Shown here one piece after another: positions 10,403 to 21,280 of a DNA stretch of 64,000 nucleotides. Every line of letters starts with the position of its first letter. Positions within the stretch are counted from its first letter, which is position 1. The notes under the pieces are model-generated. The model was not told the origin of the DNA, ran no database searches, and worked only from the letters and a program-made list of their open reading frames with translations. The position numbers were made by a program, and so were the translations under genes. Source of the DNA: Paracoccaceae bacterium (GTDB lineage: Bacteria; Pseudomonadota; Alphaproteobacteria; Rhodobacterales; Rhodobacteraceae); NCBI GenBank assembly GCA_011389685.1, contig JAABTV010000002.1:1-64000 (forward strand), in the 5' to 3' direction.

Positions 10403-11632
10403 TTATTCGCCGCCGACCCGGTTCCTGCGCATCGCCAAAAGCCGCAACCGCAGCGCGTTGAGCTTGATGAACCCGGCCGCGTCCTTCTGATCGTATGCGC
10501 CCGCGTCATCCTCGAATGTCACATGCTCTTCCGAATAGAGCGAATATTCCGACCAGCGCCCCACTGTTCGGGCCAAGCCCTTGTAAAGCTTCAACCTTAC
10601 CGTGCCGCTCACATAGTCCTGGCTCTTGTCGATCAGCGCCTGAAGCATCTCGCGCTCGGGGCTGAACCAGAACCCGTTATAGATCAGTTCGGCATATTGC
10701 GGCATGATCTGGTCCTTGAGATGCATCGCGCCGCGATCCATCGTGATGCTCTCGATCCCGCGATGCGCCTCAAGCAGGATCGTGCCCCCGGGCGTCTCAT
10801 AGATGCCGCGCGATTTCATCCCCACGAACCGCCCCTCGACCAGGTCAAGCCTCCCGACACCATGCTTTCGCCCGTATTCATTCAATACCGTCAGTATGTT
10901 GGCAGGACTCATCGACACGCCGTTGATGCTCACCGCATCGCCTTTTTCAAAGCCGATCTCGATGAATTCCGGCTGATCCGGCGCATCCTCTGGATGCACC
11001 GTGCGCTGGTACACGTAATCCGGCGCATCTACCGCCGGGTCTTCCAGCACCTTGCCCTCGGACGAGGTATGCAACAGGTTCGCATCGACCGAGAACGGCG
11101 CCTCGCCAAGCTTGTCCTTTGCGATCGGAATCTGGTTTTTCTCCGCGAAATCAAGAAGCCTGGTGCGACTTGTCAGATCCCATTCCCGCCACGGCGCGAT
11201 CACCTTGATATCGGGGTTGAGCGCATAGGCCGCCAGTTCGAACCGCACCTGGTCGTTGCCCTTGCCGGTCGCCCCATGCGCCACCGCATCGGCGCCGGTC
11301 TCCGCCGCGATCTCGATCAACCGCTTGGAAATAAGGGGCCGCGCAATCGACGTGCCCAGCAGGTATAGCCCCTCATAGACCGCGTTCGCCCGGAACATCG
11401 GGAACACGAAATCCCGCACGAATTCCTCGCGCACATCCTCGATATAGATGTTTTCGGGCCGGATTCCCAACATCTCGGCCTTTTCCCGCGCCGGGTCCAA
11501 CTCCTCGCCCTGGCCCAGATCGGCGGTAAAGGTCACGACCTCGCAGCCATATTCCGTCTGAAGCCATTTCAGGATGATCGACGTATCAAGGCCGCCGGAA
11601 TAGGCCAGCACAACTTTCTTCGGCGCGGACAT
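10403..11632 (-). CDS. argG: Argininosuccinate synthase
   Basis: Start [28 protein letters not shown] track extension upstream looks spurious. Confidence 0.98.
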   Translation of the reverse strand: MSAPKKVVLAYSGGLDTSIILKWLQTEYGCEVVTFTADLGQGEELDPAREKAEMLGIRPENIYIEDVREEFVRDFVFPMFRANAVYEGLYLLGTSIARPLISKRLIEIAAETGADAVAHGATGKGNDQVRFELAAYALNPDIKVIAPWREWDLTSRTRLLDFAEKNQIPIAKDKLGEAPFSVDANLLHTSSEGKVLEDPAVDAPDYVYQRTVHPEDAPDQPEFIEIGFEKGDAVSINGVSMSPANILTVLNEYGRKHGVGRLDLVEGRFVGMKSRGIYETPGGTILLEAHRGIESITMDRGAMHLKDQIMPQYAELIYNGFWFSPEREMLQALIDKSQDYVSGTVRLKLYKGLARTVGRWSEYSLYSEEHVTFEDDAGAYDQKDAAGFIKLNALRLRLLAMRRNRVGGE

Positions 11633-11733
11633 CGCTGTTCCCCTCGTTTGTTTGACCGCGCGATAAAGGGTTTTCCATGGCAGGGCAAGGCGCGGGGCTT
11701 GCCAGCCATCGCGCGCTGGGCCACACAGAACGC

Positions 11734-12981
11734 ATGAGCTTTCAACAGGATTTCCATACCCGGGCCCGTGCGGCCGAGCGCGCCATGCGACAGGTGTTTC
11801 CCGAAACACCGCTGCAACGTAACGTTCACCTTTCCGAAAGATTCGGCTGCGATCTTTACCTCAAGCGCGAAGATCTTTCGCCGGTGCGGTCCTACAAGTT
11901 GCGCGGTGCGTTCAACGCGATGCGCAAGGTTCTGGATGCGGCACCCGCGTCGCGGCTTTTTGTTTGTGCCTCTGCGGGCAACCACGCGCAGGGGGTGGCC
12001 TTCATGTGCCAGCATTTCGGCGTGCAGGGCGTGATCTTCATGCCGGTGACGACACCGCAGCAGAAGATCCAGAAAACCCGGATCTTCGGTGGCGATACGA
12101 TCGAGATTCGCCTGACCGGCGACTATTTCGACGACACGCTGGCCGAGGCGCAACGCTTCTGCACGGCCGAGGGCGGGCATTTCCTCGCCCCCTTCGACGA
12201 CGATGACGTGATCGAGGGGCAGGCCTCGGTCGCCGTTGAAATCGCCGACCAGATCGGCGGCGCCCCGGATCACATCATCCTGCCCGTCGGCGGCGGCGGG
12301 CTTTCGGCCGGCGTGTGCCAGTATTTCGGCGATGCGACGCATTACAGCTTTGTCGAGCCCGAGGGCGGCACAAGCCTCGCCGCCGCAATCCGCGCAGGGG
12401 CGCCGGTCACGCTCGACAGGATCGACAGTTTCGTCGATGGCGCCGCCGTCGCAAGAATTGGAGAGGCGCCTTTCAAGACGCTGAAAAAATTCGATATATC
12501 AGATATCTACGCCGCGCCCGAAGATCGCATCTGCACCACGATTCTCGAAATGCTGAATGTCGAGGGGATCGTCCTCGAACCCGCCGGCGCGCTGGCGGTC
12601 GACGTTCTTGTAGATGTGGCCGACCAGATCGAGGGCAAGCGGGTTGTCTGCATCACCTCAGGCGGGAACTTCGATTTCGAACGCCTACCCGAGGTCAAGG
12701 AACGCGCGCAGCGGTTTTCGGGGGTCAAGAAATACTTCATCCTGCGCCTGCCCCAACGCCCCGGCGCGCTCAAGGAATTCCTCAATATTCTCGGCCCCGA
12801 GGATGACATCGCGCGATTTGAATACCTCAAGAAATCAGCACGAAACTTCGGGTCGGTCCTGCTCGGCATAGAAACCTCAAAACGCGAGAATTTCGATACT
12901 CTCCTGACCCGGCTGGACGCGGCCGGATTCACCTACAGGGACATCACCAACGACAATATCCTGGCCGAGTTCCTGATCTGA
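11734..12981 (+). CDS. ilvA: Threonine ammonia-lyase
   Basis: [31 protein letters not shown]-terminal ACT-like region. Confidence 0.93.
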   Translation: MSFQQDFHTRARAAERAMRQVFPETPLQRNVHLSERFGCDLYLKREDLSPVRSYKLRGAFNAMRKVLDAAPASRLFVCASAGNHAQGVAFMCQHFGVQGVIFMPVTTPQQKIQKTRIFGGDTIEIRLTGDYFDDTLAEAQRFCTAEGGHFLAPFDDDDVIEGQASVAVEIADQIGGAPDHIILPVGGGGLSAGVCQYFGDATHYSFVEPEGGTSLAAAIRAGAPVTLDRIDSFVDGAAVARIGEAPFKTLKKFDISDIYAAPEDRICTTILEMLNVEGIVLEPAGALAVDVLVDVADQIEGKRVVCITSGGNFDFERLPEVKERAQRFSGVKKYFILRLPQRPGALKEFLNILGPEDDIARFEYLKKSARNFGSVLLGIETSKRENFDTLLTRLDAAGFTYRDITNDNILAEFLI

Positions 12982-13007
12982 CAGGATCGCCCCCGGCGCG
13001 GCGCGCC

Positions 13008-13340
13008 TCAGACCACACTACGGTTCTCCAGCGTCTTGAGGAAAGCAACCTTGGACGCCTCATAGGTCTGGACGATTTCGCAAAGGTCAATCGACGCGTG
13101 ATCGCCGCCGGCAGCAGCGCTCTCACCCTTGGCGCAAAGCTCTGAAAAGCTTGAGAACCCGAGGTTCAACGCGCTGCCCTTGAGGAAGTGCAGGCAGCAT
13201 TCGATCTTGTCCCCGGGCAATCCCGCCCGCAACTCTTCCATCGCCTCCTCGACCTCTTCAAGAAACAGATCGACGACTTCACCAAAATCGTCTTCACCGA
13301 TGTCGTTTCGAAGTTCATCCACCTTGTCCCAGTCAATCAT
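13008..13340 (-). CDS. HPt (histidine phosphotransfer) domain protein
   Basis: 110 aa helical protein with CLHFLKGSALNLGF H-box. Confidence 0.85.
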   Translation of the reverse strand: MIDWDKVDELRNDIGEDDFGEVVDLFLEEVEEAMEELRAGLPGDKIECCLHFLKGSALNLGFSSFSELCAKGESAAAGGDHASIDLCEIVQTYEASKVAFLKTLENRSVV

Positions 13341-13461
13341 CGCCCCGTCTCACATGAGGTTTCGTATGAGCGAACCATGCAGCAACAAAATTAAGCGAGT
13401 CTTTCGATCCGGTCAGATTACCGGTCAAGAAGTTCGCGTTTTAACATTCATGCGTCGTTAA

Positions 13462-14805
13462 ATGTCTGGGAGCTATATACGTCCGAATGATCCCGAGGGA
13501 CTTGTCGCAACAGGCTGGCAAATGACATGTAAGCCACGAATGAATGCCCGGCCCAAAGGCGGACCGGCCCCGGTGCGGGACCGGATGCCCATCGTTCTTG
13601 TGGTCGATGACAGCCGGCTGCAACGCCATATCCTCAAGGCATCTCTCAACCGCTGGGGTTACCATGTGCTCGAGGCCGAATCCGGTCAGAGGGCACTGGA
13701 ACTCTGTCGTGAAACCGAACCGGACATGGTGATCAGCGACTGGATGATGCCGGGCATGAACGGGCTCGAATTCTGCAAGGCATTCCGCGCGATGGAACGC
13801 GAAAGCTATGGTTATTTCATCCTTCTCACCTCGAAAAGCGAAAAGAACGAAGTGGCCCTCGGGCTTGACAATGGTGCTGACGATTTCCTGACCAAACCCG
13901 TGAACGCCGCCGAACTTCGCGCGCGGCTCAATGCCGGGGAACGCATCCTGAACATGGAACGGGAACTGACCGAAAAGAACCGCCTTATCAACAGTGCCCT
14001 TGAGGAAATTCAATCTCTTTACTACTCGATCGACAGCGACCTTGTCGAAGCGAAGAAGCTCCAGCAATCTCTCATACGCGAGAGGTTTCGAGATTTCGGC
14101 GCAGCACAGATTTCACTCATGCTCCATTCGAGTGGCCATGTCGGGGGTGATCTCGTGGGTTTCTTCCCGGTCAACGAAACCCGTATCGGCTTCTTTTCCA
14201 TAGATGTTTCGGGGCACGGGATCAGCTCGGCCCTGATGACGGCGCGGCTGGCGGGCTATCTCTCGTCCACCGCGCCGGAACAGAATATCGCGATCGAAGC
14301 CATCCCCGGTTTCGACAAGAGTCCGATAAGCCCGGCCAAGGTGATCGAGCACCTGAATCAACTCGTTCTGAATGAAATGGACACCGAACACTACTTTACC
14401 CTGCTCCTCGCCGATGTCGATCTCGCAAGCGGGCGCGTGCGCATGGCACAGGCCGGGCATCCCCACCCGCTGGTCCAACGTGCCGATGGCACCATTGAAC
14501 AGGATGGGCCGGGGGGGCTACCCGTCGGATTGATTCCCGGCGCTTCTTACGAGGAGTTTTCCGTTATCCTTGAGCCCGGTGACCGGCTGATGATTTTCTC
14601 GGACGGCATCACCGAATGTCCGGACCCCGATGGCGGCTTGCTCAACGAGGAGGGTCTTGAAAACATCCTGCGCGGGCTTTCGGGTGCGAAAAGCACCGCT
14701 CTGCTCGAATCCGTGATCTGGAAGCTTTCGGAATTCGCCGGTGACGGTGACTTTCCCGACGATGTTTCGGCTGTTCTTCTGGAGTATCAGGGTCTTGCAA
14801 GATAG
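13462..14805 (+). CDS. Response regulator fused to PP2C/SpoIIE-type phosphatase (start uncertain)
   Basis: Receiver: VLVVDDSRLQRHILKASL...MVISDWMMPGMNG...LLTSK; phosphatase: GGDLVGFFPVNETRIGFFSIDVSGHGISSAL. Confidence 0.93.
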   Translation: MSGSYIRPNDPEGLVATGWQMTCKPRMNARPKGGPAPVRDRMPIVLVVDDSRLQRHILKASLNRWGYHVLEAESGQRALELCRETEPDMVISDWMMPGMNGLEFCKAFRAMERESYGYFILLTSKSEKNEVALGLDNGADDFLTKPVNAAELRARLNAGERILNMERELTEKNRLINSALEEIQSLYYSIDSDLVEAKKLQQSLIRERFRDFGAAQISLMLHSSGHVGGDLVGFFPVNETRIGFFSIDVSGHGISSALMTARLAGYLSSTAPEQNIAIEAIPGFDKSPISPAKVIEHLNQLVLNEMDTEHYFTLLLADVDLASGRVRMAQAGHPHPLVQRADGTIEQDGPGGLPVGLIPGASYEEFSVILEPGDRLMIFSDGITECPDPDGGLLNEEGLENILRGLSGAKSTALLESVIWKLSEFAGDGDFPDDVSAVLLEYQGLAR

Positions 14806-15230
14806 CGCGCCACAAACATCCTGTCCCCGGCATTGCCAAGTTCCCGAACAGCGAGGTCCGCGCCCATCCATACCGGGGTATGATATTCTTCAGGCGCTTC
14901 GGCAAGGCATCGCACCGGTCGCGCCACGAAAACCTCGCACAGCTTTTCGGCCCAGATTTCGTATTCCGGCATAAAGGTGAACCGGCGAAACGCCCCGAGC
15001 CGGCGTGGAGACGCAATCTTCCAACCGGTCTCCTCGAACACTTCACGATGCAACGCATGGAGCGGCGGCTCCCCGGCCTCGACGCCACCGCCGGGCAATT
15101 GCAATTCATCGAATGGCGCCGTCTGGAACGTCAGGAGAAGGTTCTTGCCAAGCGGCAAGACCGCGTAAACGCCTCGACGCAAGACATAGCGCCGTGATCT
15201 TGTGGGCGGCGCTCCGATCCTTGGTATCAT
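14787..15230 (-). CDS. NUDIX hydrolase
   Basis: GGGVEAGEPPLHALHREVFEETGW Nudix box. Confidence 0.9.
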   Translation of the reverse strand: MIPRIGAPPTRSRRYVLRRGVYAVLPLGKNLLLTFQTAPFDELQLPGGGVEAGEPPLHALHREVFEETGWKIASPRRLGAFRRFTFMPEYEIWAEKLCEVFVARPVRCLAEAPEEYHTPVWMGADLAVRELGNAGDRMFVARYLARP

Positions 15231-15306
15231 CGGCTTTCTCTTGGACCTTCCATTGCCGCACCTATATTCACGCGGTATGCCAAAGCTCGGCCAACAAGGA
15301 AACCCC

Positions 15307-16305
15307 ATGACCTTCGGAACTCAAATCGCCTGGGACGACTCGGTATTGCCGTTCCAACTCGACCATTCGGATATCCGCGGACGCGTCGCAAGACTCGACC
15401 GAACCCTTGGGGGTGTTCTTGCCCAGCATGATTATCCCCAGCCTGTCGAGGCGATGGTCGCGGAAATGGCGCTGTTGACCGCCCTCATCGGACAGACCAT
15501 CAAACTGCGCTGGAAACTGTCGCTCCAGGTTCAATCAAAGGGCCCTGTGCGCATGATCGCCACCGACTATTTCAGCCCTTCAAAAGAAGGCGAACCTGCG
15601 CAACTCCGGGCCTATGCAAGCTTTGACCGCGAGAAACTGGGCAAAGGCAATCCATTTGACCAGATCGGCGAAGGCTATTTCGCGATCCTGATTGACCAAG
15701 GCAAAGGGATGACTCCCTATCAAGGCATCACGCCGCTAACCGGTGATTCCATCGCCGCCTGTGCCGAAGCCTACTTTGCGCAGTCCGAGCAGCTTCCAAC
15801 CCGGTTTTCGCTGAGTTTCGGGAAATCGATCGAATCAGGCGGCGCGGAACGCTGGCGCGCGGGCGGCGTCATGCTTCAGCACATGCCAAAGGCTTCACCG
15901 CTGGCCAAGGGGCAAGGAGGATCGGGCGACAGCGGACTTCTTCAGGCGGGTGACCTGCTTGAAGGCGAGGATGGAGAAAACTGGAACCGCGCCAATCTTC
16001 TTCTCGACATGGTGGACGATCTTGAACTCATTGGCCCATCCATCACGCCCACCGATTTGCTGGTGCGCCTGTTCCATGAAGACGTTCCCCGCGTCTTTGA
16101 CGCCCAGCCCGTGCGTTTCGGCTGTACCTGCTCTGAGGAACGCGTGAGGCAGAGCCTCTCGATTTATTCAGCCAAGGATATTGAGACAATGACAACCAGG
16201 GATGGCCGTGTCACCGCGGATTGCCAGTTCTGCGGACGCCATTATGATCTCGACCCCAAATCGCTCGGCTTCGAGGCGCAGGAGCAGCCGGATGGCAAGT
16301 CGTGA
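15307..16305 (+). CDS. hslO: Hsp33-family redox chaperone HslO
   Basis: C-terminal FGCTCSEERV...CQFCGRHYDLD zinc cysteines. Confidence 0.95.
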   Translation: MTFGTQIAWDDSVLPFQLDHSDIRGRVARLDRTLGGVLAQHDYPQPVEAMVAEMALLTALIGQTIKLRWKLSLQVQSKGPVRMIATDYFSPSKEGEPAQLRAYASFDREKLGKGNPFDQIGEGYFAILIDQGKGMTPYQGITPLTGDSIAACAEAYFAQSEQLPTRFSLSFGKSIESGGAERWRAGGVMLQHMPKASPLAKGQGGSGDSGLLQAGDLLEGEDGENWNRANLLLDMVDDLELIGPSITPTDLLVRLFHEDVPRVFDAQPVRFGCTCSEERVRQSLSIYSAKDIETMTTRDGRVTADCQFCGRHYDLDPKSLGFEAQEQPDGKS

Positions 16306-16894
16306 CCCTTTCGGCCCGGTGCATGCTGCCCTGAACCGGCAGGGGTGCCCATCGTCCGATTTCGATCTGAACCCCGACAAAGTTCTGCCCGCAGGGCGCC
16401 AATTGCGGCCGGCCGGCGTTCTGGTCCCGCTTTCCGAAGAGCGCGGAATTCTGCATGTGATCCTGACCAAACGGTCTTCGGCGCTCAAGCACCACCCCGG
16501 GCAAATCGCTTTCCCGGGGGGCAAGGTCGACCCCGGCGATGCCGACGAAACGGCCGCTGCCTTGCGCGAAGCACATGAAGAAATCGGACTTCACGCATCG
16601 AATATAGAAGTTCTGGGCACTCTGCCAACGCATGAAACCGTCACCGGCTTCATCGTCACTCCAATCGTCGGTCGGGTCATTGAACCCTTTGACACCCGGC
16701 CTGAACCCGGAGAAGTCGACGAGATATTCTCGGTTCCATTGTCGCATCTCGCCGATGTTTCCCGGTTCTCGGTTCAGTCTCGCCGGTGGCTCGGGCAGAG
16801 ACGATACTATTACACCGTGCCCTTCGGACCTTACTATGTCTGGGGGGCCACGGCGCGCATACTGCGTGGGTTGGCCGAACGGATGGCGGGCTGA
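16292..16894 (+). CDS. NUDIX hydrolase (CoA pyrophosphatase-like)
   Basis: LTKRSSALKHHPGQIAFPGGKVDPGDADETAAALREAHEEIGL; overlaps hslO end. Confidence 0.9.
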   Translation: MASRDPFGPVHAALNRQGCPSSDFDLNPDKVLPAGRQLRPAGVLVPLSEERGILHVILTKRSSALKHHPGQIAFPGGKVDPGDADETAAALREAHEEIGLHASNIEVLGTLPTHETVTGFIVTPIVGRVIEPFDTRPEPGEVDEIFSVPLSHLADVSRFSVQSRRWLGQRRYYYTVPFGPYYVWGATARILRGLAERMAG

Positions 16895-18057
16895 TGCGGA
16901 TCACCGGAAACTGGTTCAAAAACGCGCATACGCAGGCGGTGTGCCGCACCCTGACCGAATCCGGTTATCAGGCGCTCTTTGTCGGAGGCTGTGTCCGCAA
17001 TGCCCTTCTGGGCAAGCCGGTGAGCGACATCGACATCGCGACCGATGCCACCCCCGAAACGGTTTGTGCGCTTGAAGAACGGGCCGGGTGCAAGGTGGTT
17101 CCAACGGGAATCGACCATGGCACCGTGACTGTGGTGTCCGGCGGTATTCCCCATGAAATCACGACCTTCCGTCGCGATGTCGAAACAGACGGGCGACGCG
17201 CGGTGATCGCCTATGCCGACAATGTCACCGACGATGCGCGGCGACGCGATTTCACGATGAACGCGCTCTATGCCGATCCCGATGGTGAGATCATTGATCC
17301 GCTTGGCGGGCTTGCCGACCTGCGGGCACGGCGCGTGCGGTTCATCGAAGACCCAGCTGACCGCATCCGCGAGGATTACCTGCGTGTGCTGCGCTTTTTC
17401 CGGTTTCATGCCTGGTATGGTGACGCTCAGGCCGGGATAGATCCCGAGGGCCTCGCTGCGGTCGCCGACCATCTCGAGGGTCTCGGTGCGTTGTCACGCG
17501 AGAGGGTTGGCGCCGAGATGAAGAAGCTCCTGGCTGCGCCCGATCCGGCGCCGTCTGTCGCCGCGATGCGCGCAACCGGTGTTCTGGGCATCATTCTTCC
17601 CGGGGCCAACGACCATGCGCTTGCCGTCCTCATTCACGCCGAGGACGATCTGGGCATCGAGCCTGATGCAATCCGGCGGCTCGCGTGCCTTGGCGGGGAA
17701 GACGTGCCCGACCGTTTGCGCCTTTCCCGGAAAGAGACCGCCCACCTGACCGCCTTGCAATCGGCGCCTTGCGCGACGGAAGATCCTGCTGTCCTGGGTT
17801 ATCGGCATTCTTATGCCATCGCTCAGGATATTATCCTTTTGCGTGCAGCCCTGTCGGAACAAGTGCCAAGCCCTGATGACCTTGCGTCGGCCCGAATGGG
17901 CGCAGGGGCACGTTTCCCGATAAGGGCGCGGGATCTGATGCCGGGCTATCAGGGTCCAGCCCTTGGACGGCGCTTGAAAGACCTGGAAAAGGCGTGGATC
18001 GCCTCGGGGTTTCAGCTGTCGCGTGAGGCACTTCTCGCGCTGCCCGATGAGGACTGA
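16894..18057 (+). CDS. cca: CCA tRNA nucleotidyltransferase / poly(A) polymerase family
   Basis: ALFVGGCVRNALLGKPVSDIDIATDATPE; TGATG junction with the upstream gene. Confidence 0.93.
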   Translation: MRITGNWFKNAHTQAVCRTLTESGYQALFVGGCVRNALLGKPVSDIDIATDATPETVCALEERAGCKVVPTGIDHGTVTVVSGGIPHEITTFRRDVETDGRRAVIAYADNVTDDARRRDFTMNALYADPDGEIIDPLGGLADLRARRVRFIEDPADRIREDYLRVLRFFRFHAWYGDAQAGIDPEGLAAVADHLEGLGALSRERVGAEMKKLLAAPDPAPSVAAMRATGVLGIILPGANDHALAVLIHAEDDLGIEPDAIRRLACLGGEDVPDRLRLSRKETAHLTALQSAPCATEDPAVLGYRHSYAIAQDIILLRAALSEQVPSPDDLASARMGAGARFPIRARDLMPGYQGPALGRRLKDLEKAWIASGFQLSREALLALPDED

Positions 18058-18060
18058 GAC

Positions 18061-19284
18061 ATGCAGCGGTTCAAGATTGAGCGGCTTGGCCAGCAGGGTG
18101 ACGGAATCGCCCCGGGACCGGTCTTTGCACCATTGGCGTTACCGGGCGAAGAGGTGAGCGGATCGCTTGACGGTGATCGGCTGAGCGACATGCGCATTCT
18201 GATCCCGTCGCCGGAGCGTGTTTCGCCGCCTTGCCGACATTTCAAATTTTGCGGTGGGTGTCAGTTGCAGCACGCATCCGACCCTTTGGTCGCCGAGTGG
18301 AAAGTCGAAGTGGTGAAGCACGCGCTGCACGCGCATGGTCTGTCGGCTTCATTCCGGCCGATTATCACTTCGCCTTCGCAATCGCGCCGCCGTGCCGTAT
18401 TTTCGGCACGGCGTACCAAGAAATCCGCGCTTGCCGGGTTCCACGCCCGGGCGTCGAATCAGATCATCGCTACGCTTGACTGCAAACTGGTCGATCCCGC
18501 CCTGCTTGCCGGTCTTGCCGTAGCTGAACAACTTGCTGTGATCGGTGCCAGTAGAAGGAGTGAGTTGAATGTCACGATCACCGTGTCGAATAACGGGCTG
18601 GATGTTGCGGCTTTGGGCGGAGCCGATGCCAATGGTCCAATGCTGGTTGATCTGGCGCGTGTGGCCGAAGCGTCGGACCTTGCCCGACTGACATGGAATG
18701 GCGAGGTCATCGTCACGCGCCACCCGCCGGTTCAATCATTTGAATCGATTGAGGTCATCCCGCCCCCGGGCGCCTTCTTGCAGGCGACAAGAGAAGGCGA
18801 AACCGGCTTGCGCAGCGCGATCCAGGAGATCGTTTCAGGCGCGAATTCCGTTGTCGATCTGTTCGCTGGATGTGGCACATTCGCACTTCCCCTGGCAGCG
18901 CAAGCCCGGGTCCATGCGGTCGAGGGCAATCATGCCATGGTGCAGGCACTCGAAAAGGGATGGCGAAAAGCGAACGGCTTGAAGCACGTGACAAGCGAGA
19001 CCCGCGATCTCTTTCGCAATCCGCTCCGCGCCGAAGAGTTCCTAGATTTTGATGCTTGCGTCATCGATCCACCCCGCGCCGGTGCCGATGCCCAGATCCG
19101 GGAACTTGGCCGCGCAAAACCCGGAAATCTCGCCTATGTCTCCTGTAACCCCCGCAGTTTTGCCCGCGACGCCGCGACCCTGGTTGCAGCAGGATACACG
19201 CTTGACTGGGTCCAGGTGGTCGATCAATTCCGCTGGTCAACGCATATCGAACTGGCCGCCGCCTTCTCTCTCACATCGGCGTGA
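18061..19284 (+). CDS. Class I SAM-dependent 23S rRNA/tRNA (uracil-C5)-methyltransferase family
   Basis: CRHFKFCGGCQLQH Fe-S motif; DLFAGCGTFALPLA; DPPRAGADAQI; YVSCNPRSFARD. Confidence 0.93.
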   Translation: MQRFKIERLGQQGDGIAPGPVFAPLALPGEEVSGSLDGDRLSDMRILIPSPERVSPPCRHFKFCGGCQLQHASDPLVAEWKVEVVKHALHAHGLSASFRPIITSPSQSRRRAVFSARRTKKSALAGFHARASNQIIATLDCKLVDPALLAGLAVAEQLAVIGASRRSELNVTITVSNNGLDVAALGGADANGPMLVDLARVAEASDLARLTWNGEVIVTRHPPVQSFESIEVIPPPGAFLQATREGETGLRSAIQEIVSGANSVVDLFAGCGTFALPLAAQARVHAVEGNHAMVQALEKGWRKANGLKHVTSETRDLFRNPLRAEEFLDFDACVIDPPRAGADAQIRELGRAKPGNLAYVSCNPRSFARDAATLVAAGYTLDWVQVVDQFRWSTHIELAAAFSLTSA

Positions 19285-19355
19285 GCCAAAAGAAAATGAT
19301 AACGGCGCAAGCGATAACATAGTAAACAGACCCAAAACGGTTTTGGGGCGGCAGG

Positions 19356-19850
19356 ATGCGGATACTAAGGTTCCTGGCAATTACGCTGATTCTGGTCAGC
19401 GTGGCGGGATGTTCGTCAAAGTTCAGGACCTATAACGGACCCGAGGTCACGCATGTTGTGGTCAACAAGGGCGATCGGGCAATGTATCTCCTCCATCACG
19501 AGCAGGTCTTGAAATCTTATCGCATCGGTCTTGGATTCGCACCCTTCGGGCACAAACGCTTTGAGGGCGACGGAAGGACGCCGGAGGGCACTTATGTCAT
19601 TGACCGACGCAACCCAAACAGCGAATTCCATCTGTCCATCGGTGTGTCCTATCCAAATGCCGCCGACCACGCCTATGCCAGTTCAAAAGGACGCAGCCCC
19701 GGCGGTGATATATTCATCCACGGCCGCCCTTCGAAAAACCGGAATGGCGGTCAGGACTGGACAGCCGGTTGTATCGCCGTCACCAACAGGGAAATTGAAG
19801 AAGTTTACGCGATGGTTCGAAACGGCACACCGATCACGATCAACCCCTGA
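19356..19850 (+). CDS. L,D-transpeptidase (YkuD) lipoprotein
   Basis: Lipobox VSVAGCSS; FIHGRPSKNRNGGQDWTAGCIAVTN. Confidence 0.9.
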   Translation: MRILRFLAITLILVSVAGCSSKFRTYNGPEVTHVVVNKGDRAMYLLHHEQVLKSYRIGLGFAPFGHKRFEGDGRTPEGTYVIDRRNPNSEFHLSIGVSYPNAADHAYASSKGRSPGGDIFIHGRPSKNRNGGQDWTAGCIAVTNREIEEVYAMVRNGTPITINP

Positions 19851-19859
19851 ACGTTGACG

Positions 19860-20372
19860 TCATGACCCCAGGATCATTGTCCACCATATCTTGCCGTTTT
19901 GTTCCTGAAACCACGCGAAACCAAGATTCCGCGCGCGCTTGTCGAGGATGATCCGCCGCGTATCTTCTTGTTCCATCCACGCGCCCAGTGTTTCCAACTC
20001 GGTTTCGTAGGTCTCGGATATCAATTCGCCCAGCATCGTTCCTTCGTATCCAACACGGCGAACGCGGTCGACCGGAGAAGAGCCATCGGACCCGAAATGC
20101 CAGGGACGGTTCTGGATCGACATGTCACGCGAATGCGTTGCCGCCGCCGCATTCAACTGCGCATCAAGTTCAACGGAAGGAGCCCCGGCAGCCTGTCGCA
20201 GGGCATTCACCGAATCAAGAACGCGGAACTGGATCTTCGCCGTTGATCCGGCCGATATCCGATACAATCTTGGAATCGGCTTTCCATCCGCACCAAGCTG
20301 TGGCGCCGTCGTCGCCGTACAAGCTTGCAGCAAGACAAGGCACGCAAGCAAAAAACCGAAGAGTCGAGTCAT
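19860..20372 (-). CDS. CAP-domain (SCP/PR1-like) lipoprotein
   Basis: Start MTRLFGFLLACLVLLQAC; ALRQAAGAPSVELDAQLNAAAATHSRDMS...HFGSDGSSPVDRV. Confidence 0.85.
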   Translation of the reverse strand: MTRLFGFLLACLVLLQACTATTAPQLGADGKPIPRLYRISAGSTAKIQFRVLDSVNALRQAAGAPSVELDAQLNAAAATHSRDMSIQNRPWHFGSDGSSPVDRVRRVGYEGTMLGELISETYETELETLGAWMEQEDTRRIILDKRARNLGFAWFQEQNGKIWWTMILGS

Positions 20373-20531
20373 GATACCATCCAAATTTTGTTCCCTACGC
20401 CATAGCTTGACCATGATGCCTTTCAAACCCACATCGGCATGTGTCAGCGCAATGACGCTTGTTTGAATTGCGACTGGGTCATTCACGCAATATGATACCA
20501 TTCTATCTACCGTTGTCGTGAAGAGGGCGCA

Positions 20532-21134
20532 ATGAACCGTAACCTGATGACTAACATGAATCGCCGCATCTTTGTTGCCGGCGGCGCGGCGAGTCTGGCC
20601 ACTCCTGCCATCGCACAGAACATTGATGGAGCAGATACGGTCGAGGTCGAACGTGATGTCGGTGAGGTGGTGCGCCGCAATATCTCAAGCTTCCGTTCTC
20701 TCGACTGGCGGCCCTATTTCTCCGATCTGAAACAGGGTGCTGTCCTGATTGATATTTCATCGCGCGCTTTGCATTTCTGGTCTGAGGATGAGTCCATCTA
20801 CAAGCTCTACCCCACCAGTGTTCCCCTCACCGAAGACCTGACTCGTCTGGGCCGCACCAAGGTCGTGCGCAAGGTCATTGGCCCAAGTTGGCGCCCGACA
20901 CCCGCCATGAAAGAGCGCAATCCCGAATGGCCTGACTTTGTGGGACCGGGGCCGGATAACCCGCTGGGAACACACGCACTCTATCTCAGTTGGACCTATT
21001 ACCGTATCCATGGCACGCACGATACACGCAAGATTGGCCGTCGATCATCCAACGGCTGCATCGGTCTTTACAACGAGCATATTGCAGAGCTCTTCGAACT
21101 GACCGAAGTTGGCACCCAAGTGTTGCTTATTTGA
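20532..21134 (+). CDS. L,D-transpeptidase family protein (Tat-like signal)
   Basis: NRRIFVAGGAASLATPAIAQ; YYRIHGTHDTRKIGRRSSNGCIGLYNEHI. Confidence 0.93.
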   Translation: MNRNLMTNMNRRIFVAGGAASLATPAIAQNIDGADTVEVERDVGEVVRRNISSFRSLDWRPYFSDLKQGAVLIDISSRALHFWSEDESIYKLYPTSVPLTEDLTRLGRTKVVRKVIGPSWRPTPAMKERNPEWPDFVGPGPDNPLGTHALYLSWTYYRIHGTHDTRKIGRRSSNGCIGLYNEHIAELFELTEVGTQVLLI

Positions 21135-21280
21135 CGACATTTTGACCCCCACAGGTAGCTCCGCAACAAGATGGGTTTGCAATCGTTCGGGTTTGCTGAT
21201 TAGTGAGTGCTACGAGGTAAGTCTTGAGTGCTTGCCATCTGTCATGACGCCTGATGGTGGGCAAATATCTGGAGGATAAT

